A stretch of 10,683 nt of DNA from Ettlia oleoabundans. Its lineage: Eukaryota > Chlorophyta > Chlorophyceae > Chlamydomonadales. Where the stretch lies: the NCBI GenBank assembly GCA_019693395.1, contig JAAMXP010000153.1, forward strand, positions 1-10,683, given 5' to 3'. Below are positions 1 through 8,745 of the stretch, piece by piece. The notes beneath the pieces are model-generated. The model was not told where the DNA came from, ran no database searches, and was given only the letters and a program-made list of their open reading frames with translations. The position numbers and the translations under genes were made by a program. Within the stretch, counting starts at the first letter, position 1, and every line of letters begins with the position of its first letter.

Positions 1-69
1 GGGGTGCGGAGGGGGGCGGGGGGGCGGCGCATGTGGGGGCCTCGGAGAGCCCTGCACTGGCGCCACGGA
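1..69. other. Downstream flank of the minus-strand glycosyltransferase, G-rich window edge
   Basis: This is beyond the modelled TGA and would be 3' UTR. The first 30 bases are mostly G on the plus strand. No polyadenylation signal is evident. Confidence 0.4.
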
Positions 70-3000
70 TCACAGCCGAAACCCGCATAGCCACAGCAGA
101 GCGCAGCGCACCACCACCCTGCCGCCGTGCGAACATGCCAGACACCGGTGTAACGGCCAGTGCTGCGCCAACTGCCCAGCAATTGGATTGTCAGCACCGC
201 CACACACAGCACAGCATCTCCATGCACAGCCTCCAGCGCACCCACCGCCAAAGGGTCGTGGATAGGCGTAGCGAATGGTTCTGTACTCCTCATCGTGCCA
301 GCCCCACGTGGCGCAGCACCAGCGTGCCTCCTCCATGCTGGCACCCCACTCCTCGTCAAACTGGGCCGCAGCCTCGGCTTCTTTCCACCCGCCAAGGAAG
401 CCTGGCACGAAGCCTCTGCGACATGGTGGGCCAAAAGGGGGGGTAAGGGGNGGAGTGTACATGCAGAGTTTGCAGGTTCCAGTGCTTCCTTATCACGAAC
501 CGGGGTGGGAGCCCACGCAAGAAACGGCTTCAGTTGCAACGGAAGCTCAGTAACTGCAGCAGCTGCAGCTGAGCCTGAAGATGCCGACAGACAAGGGCAA
601 GTGCTGACAGGCCAGCAGGCAGCTGTCCCCCTTGCAGATAATAACAAAATTGAATACACCACCCCACACCTGAACTCCAGCACCGCGGCTGATTCTATCG
701 GCTCCACCACCCGCTCTAGTTCCGCCTGAGAGATGCCTGGCCACACAGTAGCATAGTAGCCTGCCATGCTCTGTATCCGTGGGAAGGGGACGGCGGGCTT
801 GCTGTCCGCGATGCGCACCAGCGCTCGGCTATGCTGTATCTTCTCAGGAACCTGAATGGGTGAAGCAGCAGGAGCATTGCTGACTCGCCTTCTCGTGCAC
901 CCAGCACTGGCAAAGAATCTACTTGCTCGCGAGCGAAACAGACTTCAGGCAAGAGAATGTATTGACACAACTGCCCATACCTCAATGGCCAGCCAAGCCA
1001 ATCTTGCCTGCCCCTAGCGTCATCCTGCCTACCCCATACCTGATGCAAGTCCAGGAACCCCGCATTGCGGTAGTTGATCTTCTGTGCATCGATGATCTCT
1101 ATGTCAAGCATGAAGTCCAGCGGGCACTCAAAAGGAACGCTGTAGTCTGCCCCCCTGCAGAAACCGTCACAGTGATAAAGTAATGGGGAGGCCAGGCCAT
1201 GACAGCAGCGCAACAGCCACACAGAGCCGTGGGGGGTGGCATGTCACTATGCAAGTTGCATTTTCCAGCTCCTGGCTGCCCTGCACTTGTTCTCGGCAGC
1301 AAGCCATATGGGGGGCCTCTCACGTGTTCTGTATGTCGCCTACCGACACAAAATAATCAATGTTTCCCATGCTGGTCACCAGGGGTGCAGGTGCAGCGTC
1401 AAGGCAGCTCACAGTTTCATGCAGGTCAGCAGTATGTCCGGCTGCTCCTCATAATCACACCAGCACCACAGCGTGGGCAGCACCACAGTGCGCTCCAGCA
1501 TGCGTGCGGCCGCCAGCGCGTCCCTGCAGCAAAGGCAAGGCAACGGCGCGTGTCGGCTGCAGCAGGGGGCTATCTGGGGTCTGTACCGCTGCCGCAGCGG
1601 CTGCAAGGCCTGCAAGGCCTGCCAACAAGGATGCACGCCTGCTGCCAACCGTTGCACCCAGGCATACCTCGGCATACCTCAACAACCCAGCAATGTGGCC
1701 CCTGCAGTGTGAACCAGTTGATTGCCACTTCAGTAATATTCAGCAGGCCCTACCTGAAGGCTGCCAACTGATAGCTCATACCCAGCCAGTTCTTGTAGAA
1801 CAGTGGCATCTCTGTGCCGCCAGTGTACCGCTGCGCTGCCACTGCCTCCACAAACGGCACCACTCCATTCTCGTAAGTCAGCAGCTTGAGGGTGTCATTG
1901 GCGCCGGCTCCATAATACTCTGGTGGATCGATGTGCCACAACCCAAATTCACGCAGCCGTGCACGCTTGCCATCATTCCACCATCGCTGGTAGGTCATGT
2001 GAATTACAATCGGCTCTACGCCGTGCCTGCAGGCAGCAACATAAGAACACACAACCAGCAAGAGGGTCATACTGCCAGAGGCTGCACGCTGCATGCAGGA
2101 GCAAGGAAATAGCTGCACAGCAAGCCAAGCACCTCGCCCGTGTAACTGGCACAACGCTGCGGAGTTTTACATATTGGGGAGAAGCATTACCAACTGCATC
2201 CAACTGTTAGGTTGACGGAAATTCAAACATGTCAGCCAGCTAAGATAACGAAGGGTGAGGGCATGCGTGTCGCTCACTTCCAGGGGGTGCGTTGCACAAA
2301 TGCCACATGACCGCCAGAGAAGAGCGCCACCGGCAGGGGCTGCAGCTTCATGGTGCCGTTGTAAACCAGAATGGTGCGGGGGTCATCTGCAAGCAGTAAG
2401 ACAGCAGTTTGTATCGGCGGCATGTTAAGGCGTGACAGGACAAAACCTGGCTGGAAATGGTCAGAGCTTCCCATCGACATGCTTGGCTGCCCAGCCATTC
2501 CTACCCCAGGCAAATGCAACAGGCGAAGCCGGCAGCCAGCTGCAGAACGACATCCCAGCCGCCAGGCAGGGCGCATGGGCCAGGCGAGCCGCCCTATGCA
2601 AGCATAGCTAGCTGCATGCCTACCCTTGCCGGCGCTCTTAGGTCCCTCCGCCTCCATCTTTCCATCGGTATCAAACAGCAAGTTGAGAGCAAGCTGGTCA
2701 TCCATGCCCCGCCCTGCGCTGTCTTTCTCCTTGGCAGGGTTAGTCAGCATCTCAACCCAGTCTCGCAGCAGACGTCTGGAGATGGGTCGGTTCCGTGCCG
2801 CAAACAGACCTGCGAGCACGGGTTGCACAGGCATACTTCCAGCAGAAGTATTGTATCGAAACCTGAGCAAAGCTGTGTCGGGTTGAGTGTAGGCGCAGAA
2901 TCAGCTGGAACATGCACTGCTAGTGCAAACTCCAATTGCTGGCAGAATGCTTGTGTTCTACCAGGAGCCACAGTTGTTGAGAAAGCCAGCACAATTGCAC

Positions 3001-4658
3001 CTGTGTTGAAAGCATAGCCCCAGCTGCCCGGAATGTGACCGCAGGTGGCTTTGTCGCGCCGCGGTTTCCATTCCTCCTCCAACTACAGAGAGGACAGAGG
3101 AGGGCTACGGTCAACAGGATTGTGAGTAGGTGAGTGGGTTGGGTGGGTGGCTGCCTAGGTCGGACATTGCTGCAGTGCTGCTTAATCACACCGCCAGGGA
3201 CATCAACAGCAACAGTGCTGCAATCTGTTCCCAGTGACAGGTGCTCCCAGAGAATGCGAGCTTCAGGGGCATGTGGGGCATATGTGCTCACAAGCAGTGT
3301 CCTTCAATGATGCACAGCATGGGACAGCACAGCAGGCAGTCGCATCACCTGTATGCTGAGGCAATCTGTTGACACGAAGAAGTCTGCTGTGGGGCGGTGC
3401 TCAAAGTATGTCCAAGGTTGTCGCTGCCAGACGGTGTCGCTGTCGCTGACCACCAGCAGCGGCAGCTGCGGGTGGCGCTCCAAGATCTCAAGCACAAGCC
3501 GCACCTGCAAGGGAGGGAGGGGGAGTTGGGGCAGCGGCAGAGGTCCCCTGTATCAGCAGATACGTGTTGTGGCAACATGTGGCAACACAGCAGCGAATCA
3601 ATGGACTGTGCCGCCCTCCTCCTGGGAAAATTTTCATTGTTTTGCTGGTGACATGCCACCTGAGCTCATTGCTGGTTACCTTAACTGCCCCCATCGCTCT
3701 AAAAGCTGCAAAGTCGCCCCGAAAGTCGTCAGCGGAGGCAAACTGGGCACGCACGCAGGGCAGGCTGTGGGTGTCGCAGAGATCTAGCATGGCATCGTCA
3801 AAGGCTGCACCCAAGGTTTGGGAAGAGAGCGAGAACGGGAAGTAGGGGGTTGGCAAAAGCCGAAGAGCACTGGAACGGTAGCTGTAAGTGAGGTCCAGTG
3901 AAGCACAGCATGCCCAACAACAGCAAGACTTGGTATGCTAGGACACGACATGTGGTTCAAGCACCTGCTTCTGCAGGTTTAGTGCAGCACTATCCCGTAC
4001 TGCTGGCTACCTGTCAAAAATACTTAAGGCTGGCAGCGGTATCTCACATCCGATCACGTAGGGTGCGCCAATCTGCTGCACGCTGATGGCCCAGTTGTGC
4101 ACGAAGTCAAAGTAGGCGGCGTTGCCGTAGCTCAGGAAGAGGTGAGGCAGGCTGCCTACATCTAAACGCTCTTCTATCTCGTCTGCAGCGGCTGCGGCAG
4201 CAGCTTCCACGGCACGAGCCACCCCATGTGGGTCTGTGAGGTTCAGCGGGGGCATGGATCGCCTGGCACCACGCGCGCGTGAGGTTGCTTTGACGCGGCC
4301 CCCTGTGGTGATGGCCAATGCCTTTGATCCTGTGCTGTTGTGCCCATTTTGGCTGTCCGCACGCGAAGACGTTTCCGCAGTTGCATCCAGCAAGCCCCTG
4401 CACAGCAGCGCTTTGCGGAGATTGAACAGTGTGCGGGTCCCCCCTGCAGCAATCAGGGCGCCCATAGAACAGCTCAATTGGCGCAGACTTCCAACTGGCA
4501 GCATGCATTGCAGCTCACCCTGGATCGTGGTGCCAGGAAAGGAAGAGAAGGGTGAATGCAACTCCCAGGGAGAAGCCAGCAGCGGTGGACACAAAGCTGC
4601 CGCCGCCGCTGCTTCTGAACCGCCTGCGGCCCTTCCCTTCACTGGGCCGTGGCGCCAT
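70..4658 (-). CDS. XEG113: XEG113-like arabinosyltransferase (GT77, Nucleotid_trans domain), 12 exons
   Basis: Probable Golgi arabinosyltransferase acting on hydroxyproline-rich glycoproteins. Exons, high to low coordinate: 4658-4519, 4397-4048, 3804-3680, 3504-3349, 3082-3001, 2809-2624, 2386-2278, 2026-1754, 1523-1413, 1154-1040, 851-670, 415-70. All introns are GT...AG and phase is unbroken to a TGA at 72-70, giving 724 aa (Arabidopsis XEG113 is about 640). The start ATG at 4658 has an in-frame TAG two codons upstream. Residues 1-21 are basic, 22-42 form a single membrane anchor (type II topology), followed by a low-complexity stem. The catalytic domain shows VVSDSDTVW (DxD, D226/D228) and DDQLALN (321-327). 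Further family marks are LWCWCD (492-497), PFECPLD (518-524) and a late WCC (642-644). I recognise the family from motifs; arabinose as donor is inferred from the plant homologue. The last exon may include a further intron, so the final ~65 residues are uncertain. Confidence 0.83.
451..451. other. Single undetermined base (N)
   Basis: It lies in a G-rich run inside intron 11 (416-669) of the minus-strand glycosyltransferase, so it does not affect the coding model. Confidence 0.95.
1602..1680. repeat. Two small tandem duplications in intron 8 of the minus-strand glycosyltransferase
   Basis: TGCAAGGCC is repeated twice at 1602-1619 and GGCATACCTC is repeated twice at 1661-1680. Both lie in the intron 1524-1753. 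They are short, perfect and probably neutral slippage products. Confidence 0.75.
3750..3809 (-). repeat. 60-nt tract identical to 9473-9532, inverted paralogous copy A
   Basis: This covers the end of intron 2 (TGCAG) and the first 55 nt of exon 3 of the minus-strand glycosyltransferase, encoding the region around DDAMLDLCDTHSLPCVR. By hand alignment it matches the plus-strand gene at 9473-9532 base for base, including all synonymous positions. Confidence 0.85.
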
Positions 4659-4956
4659 CCGCTAGCTCATATCATTGCGGCGAGCAATACAGGGCTGAAA
4701 ATGTAACAGGTATCCAAGTTTGGGTGGGGAGCAGCTGACCCTATTAGGGGCGAACTGTCCAAGATGGTTCTAATATGATATCTAAACGCAACACGGTGTA
4801 GATACGCAACGCAAGGATTGACCAAGGAACGCTACACACAAAAGCCGTGCTGCGCCTGCGGTGCTGTGCTAGCCTCCTCTGGAGCAGCTCTCAAGCCAAG
4901 GGTGCTATCGATGGTTGATCCAGGATAGCGCGACTTGTTCCAGGCGCCGGCACGAC
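4659..4956. promoter_or_regulatory. Divergent intergenic spacer, probable bidirectional promoter
   Basis: Only 298 bp separate the ATG of the minus-strand glycosyltransferase (4658) from the proposed ATG of the plus-strand carrier gene (4957). The spacer must therefore hold both 5' UTRs and both core promoters, unless further upstream non-coding exons exist. It is more AT-rich around 4760-4810 than the flanking coding DNA. I see no clear TATA box. On the plus strand a five-codon upstream ORF (ATG at 4911, TAG at 4926-4928) precedes the carrier start. The regulatory role is inferred from position only. Confidence 0.4.
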
Positions 4957-7908
4957 ATGCAGACGATACGGAGGTGGGTCCCTTCGCTGTGTTGGCTTTG
5001 TGTGTACTCGCTCGGTGAGCACGATTTGTGACATCAGTCGCCTAGCATGTCTGCAGGGCGGCGGGGCCGCTGCCTTTTCCGACGGCTCGGGGGTTGCAGA
5101 GCGGCAACGCAGCAGTGCCGCCGACTGCACGAGCCCGCTGCAGTTCCAGGCTGCTAAACAAGGCGGCTGCCTGCCCACCAGCAAGCCAGCCCATTCGGTT
5201 GTTTACGAGCCAGCAGCAGCGGCGGCGATTGCAACGGCCAGCCGCACGCGCTGTCGCGGCTGCGGCACAAGCTGCACCATCAAGCGGCGGGGACGGTGGC
5301 AGCAGCGCGACTGGTGGTGGGCTATGGGCAGCCTTCTCCCGCTTAGCCGCCGCCCTTACCAACCTGTTTCCGGTGTTTGTGCTGCTGGCAGCCGCCATTG
5401 GTCTCGCAAAGCCGACGTCCTTTGACTGGTTTGACCCTGCCGCCATCTCGCCAGCGCTGGGAGTCACCATGCTTTCGATGGGCCTCACCCTAACTTTTGA
5501 GGTGTGTGGTGCACCACACTTACTTTCGGGGCAGCAAAGCTGTGATGTCATTATAGTATCCACTAGGTTTTGTTTTTCACATGGCAATGCGGCTGTTCCG
5601 CGTTGACTTGTATTCAAGATCCCCTGCCATCCGATGCCTTGCCACCCCATTGCTGCCACCCTACCTCCCTGCAGGATTTCAAACGAGTGTTGGCCACGCC
5701 AGCCCGCATCTTTGCAGGTTTCGCCCTGCAGTACACAATCATGCCCCTGATGGCCTACCTGGTCAGCCGCCTGGCAGGACTGCCCATCGCCTACACCATT
5801 GGGTGAGCTGGCTGCATGGATTGAAGGGAGAGCAGACAGGCCAAACGACCCCTTCTTCCTTCTCTGCTGTTCACCGTCCACCCCTGATTATGGCCTTTCT
5901 CACCCCAAATTGCCTCCAGTGACCCAAATGCACCAAGAGCGGCTGTAACCTGATAGAAACAGGTCAGCAACCCACCCACCCAACTTGCAGGCTCTGCATC
6001 GTGGGCAGCTGCCCGGGCGGTACCGCCAGCAACGTGGTCACGTATCTGGCGCGGGCAGATGTCACACTCAGCGTAGCCATGACCACAGCAAGCACGGTGG
6101 GTATATGCGGCAGGGGCAGCTTGAGTGGGGTGATGTGTATGTAGGGATGGGGTGCAGGGGTGGGTGGTTATGTTGCACATACCATTCAATACATTTGACC
6201 AGAGGTGTTTGCAAGTTGGGGCGGCTTCCCACCTCTGTCCATATATCAGCGTCTTGGCATGCCAGGCTTTACTGAGGCGCTTCGTGACTGTCAGCCATTT
6301 GTCTGCCCCATCGTGCCCCCCTTGGCTCTGCGCAGCTTGGTGCTGTGGTTGCCACGCCGCTGCTGACTCAGCTGCTGCTGGGCACGCTGGTGCCTGTTGA
6401 TGCAATGGCGCTGCTGGTGTCCACACTACAGGCAAGCTAGTACGAATCAAGGCATCATAAGTATCTGCAGATCAACCCTCACGTTCAAGGAGTGTGCTAC
6501 ATGGTACTGTGCTGGTACATGCACCTGACCCTACTGGTACAAGCTGAGCTGAGGTTCCACCTCAAACTGCCGCTTGTTGGCACCATTGGGAAAGACGTTT
6601 TTATTCAAGCTGAATACTCGCCAGCTTATTCAAGTTGACGCTGCTATCCCTCGTCAACTTTACGCAGGTGGTGCTGCTGCCGGTGATTGTGGGTGCTGCC
6701 ATCAACACTGCCTTTCCAAAGCAGGTAACTGTTAAAACTAGGCTTGTTGCATTGCCTATGCATGAAAGCTGCTTGGCGTGCGGCATGACCCGATGCATAG
6801 GCAGAGGGTGCCATGCACACACTTGCAGCCCAAAGCAGCCATTTAACCCTGCGCTCTGCTTCTTTTGGACTCGTGCTGCCTCGTCCATGTTGCTACACCA
6901 CACTGAAAAAACCCTTTGCTCCTGTATCTGGCGCAGGTTGCAGCGCTCGCGCCATTGAGCGCTTTGTCTGCTGTGGTGCTGATAGCCGTGATATGCGGCA
7001 GCGTCATGGCGCAGAATGCGACGGCGGTGGTGCAGGCGGGGCCACAGCTGCTGGCGTCAGTCGTGATGCTGCATGCAGGTGAAGGCAGATGCCAAGAAAA
7101 CGATGTTCATGTTCACAAGCAAACGAAACGGATCAGTGCACACCTTGGCTAACAAGCCTCGTCTCGTCTTTTTTTGCCAGCCAGCACTGTTTCAGCAGGT
7201 GGCCTCAATATTGAGATGAAGGATAAGAAGTCCACCTCCGCACACCCCTTCAACTGCAGTGCCCCTACTGTTCCCTCCCCCTTCCTTGCAGGCGGCTTCT
7301 TCTTTGGGTATGCTCTGAGCAAGGCGCTGGGCATGCCTGAGAGGACGGCTAGGACCAACAGCATTGAGGTGCGCTGCCAGTTGCAGCCGCCTGCTTGTCA
7401 TGGGCTACTGCTGCTGCCCGTGTTTTGTAGGCTACAAAATCCACCCCCTTGCTCGTATCACAAACACTGACCAACCTGTTGGTAGGTTCCTCCGGCCTGC
7501 CTTTGCAGGTCGGCATGCAGAACAGCGCTCTTGGGGCGGTTCTTGCCAGCGTTCACTTCCCCGCTCACCCGGTCGCGGCTGTACCCTGCGCCATTTCAGG
7601 TGAGGCTCGCTTGCATCCAGCAACTCCAAATCCTTGCCTTGACCACTTGTACGGAATTCAAACATCTTTACATTGATCACCTGCACGAACCCCAGTTACT
7701 ACGCCATGTGTATTGCATGCCTCAACATGGGGTCAAGCCTTGCTCAGTGTATATAAACTGCTCACTCTACCATCTCGTTGGTCATGGACTGCCTGCCGCA
7801 GCCTGCACCCACTCCATCATGGGTTCGCTGCTGGCGGCATTCTGGCGCACACGATCAACAGGGGAAGAAGCTTCAGGATCGGAAGGAGCCCAAGCCGCGG
7901 CGGCATAA
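4957..7908 (+). CDS. BASS-family (bile acid:sodium symporter) carrier, probably plastid envelope, 10 exons
   Basis: Sodium-coupled organic-anion carrier of the SBF/BASS family; plant members BASS1-3 sit in the chloroplast envelope and BASS2 moves pyruvate. I cannot tell which subtype this is. Exons: 4957-4973, 5057-5501, 5675-5802, 5991-6096, 6336-6431, 6668-6724, 6937-7078, 7292-7368, 7509-7599, 7802-7908 (TAA). Phase is continuous and gives 421 aa, the usual size for plastid BASS proteins. Residues 1 to about 85 are rich in Arg, Ala and Ser with few acids, like a chloroplast transit peptide, followed by a Gly/Ser linker. Then come about 9-10 hydrophobic segments. Diagnostic motifs are [11 protein letters not shown] in exon 2, [14 protein letters not shown] (204-217), STLQVVLLPV across exons 5/6, and [12 protein letters not shown] across exons 8/9, whose Glu-356 and Gln-360 match sodium-site residues of bacterial ASBT. 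The start is the least certain part: the long second exon has no in-frame ATG, so a 17-nt first exon was chosen on phase and splice consensus. Intron 5 starts with GC. Confidence 0.88.
6432..6667 (+). other. Non-canonical GC-AG intron in the BASS gene
   Basis: The exon before ends in CTACAG and the next bases are GCAAGC, so the donor is GC rather than GT. The acceptor is TTACGCAG at 6660-6667. Splicing here joins ...LLVSTLQ to VVLLPVIVG with no frame change, recreating a stretch that is conserved across BASS proteins. The nearest GT upstream would delete VSTLQ. CAG|GCAAG is the usual context of the known minor GC-AG intron class spliced by the major spliceosome. Confidence 0.7.
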
Positions 7909-8745
7909 TCAGTTGCCAGCAGCCCGCTAATTGGTGTTACTGGCTCGGGAACAACCACCCAGCAGAACCAAGTCTGCAGACGGACACCCAGCCCTGCCCC
8001 AGCGGCTGTTCCTGGTAGCTTAGGGATGCATGGCAAACTGGCAATAACACATTGGGCGGTTAGTGGCAGCAGTAGCAGTGATGCAGGCAGCGCAGATGTT
8101 GCTATTTCTCTGGCAGGCTGCTACAGCAGATGCGGCGGTCCCCACCATGGCTGCTGCTCGTGTTGCGAGAGGGATTTTGACATACCTTGTGGAGTATATG
8201 AACCGGCAATGCAAGCTCGCTTTCACTAACTAACAGTGCTCCCCATTGTTTTTTGGACCTTTGCACCTTATCCCACAGGGATGATTATATTTGAGTTTGA
8301 ATCCTGCAGTATGCCCAACCGTTGCCGCAACAGTGACAGCCGGCGTCTGCCTCTTGCCACCACCCAAGCTGTTTACAATTATGAAAACCCACAGTCACAG
8401 GTCTAGCCCTAGCTCCTGCTCGTGTGAAGGGCGGAAATCAGTGGTTTGGGCCACAGATACCGTGGTTTAACGACGGCCTTGTCACTGCAGATGGACTACT
8501 CGCCTACCGCCGTGGGCCGCCGCAGCGTGCGCAGCACAGAGGTCCGTAGCGCCATGATCGCACCGGAATGGCATGCTGGAGTCAGCCAGGAGTGCCTAAC
8601 GGGCATACAGCTGCGCAACCCTCCACTGGCGGTGACCCACCCAATCGGGATTTGCGCTGCCGCCGCTGACTTTGTGCGGGCCAGGCGGCAACCAACGGGC
8701 ATGTCGAACTAGCAGCTGGGAGACGGTTGGAAGGTTGCAGCGGCT
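7909..8745. other. Intergenic region: BASS 3' flank and 5' flank of the second glycosyltransferase
   Basis: There are 837 bp without a gene I can support. The left part should carry the BASS 3' UTR; the TGTAA polyadenylation signal common in volvocine algae is not visible here. The right part should carry the promoter and 5' UTR of the glycosyltransferase at 8746. Short open frames exist (8026-8229 plus, 8446-8712 plus, 8496-8702 minus), but none shows a family motif or continues across plausible splice sites. The 8446-8712 frame closes at a TAG (8710-8712), which is also the in-frame stop just upstream of the next gene's ATG. Confidence 0.5.

Noticed and set aside
716..1222. Minus-strand 168-codon open frame as a separate gene
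   Set aside because: It runs through introns 9 and 10 of the glycosyltransferase. Only 1154-1040 is read in the gene's frame within it, and exon 11 is read in another frame.
4048..4642. Minus-strand open frame read straight from a GTG at 4642 as the start of the glycosyltransferase
   Set aside because: The frame reads through intron 1. A spliced model starting at ATG 4658 gives a membrane anchor and an exon 2 whose first 18 residues match the paralogue in length.
5042..5881. Long minus-strand open frame (279 codons) antisense to the BASS gene
   Set aside because: It lies across BASS exons 2 and 3 and the intron between them, has no recognisable motif, and is explained by GC-rich codon structure on the plus strand.
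8026..8229. Plus-strand open frame of 67 codons after the BASS stop
   Set aside because: Cys/Ser-rich translation without a recognisable domain. It follows a well-placed BASS TAA and is best read as 3' UTR.
8446..8712. Plus-strand open frame of 88 codons in the intergenic region
   Set aside because: No family motif, no homologous segment in the other glycosyltransferase, and it ends at a stop just before the next gene's ATG. More likely 5' UTR or spacer.
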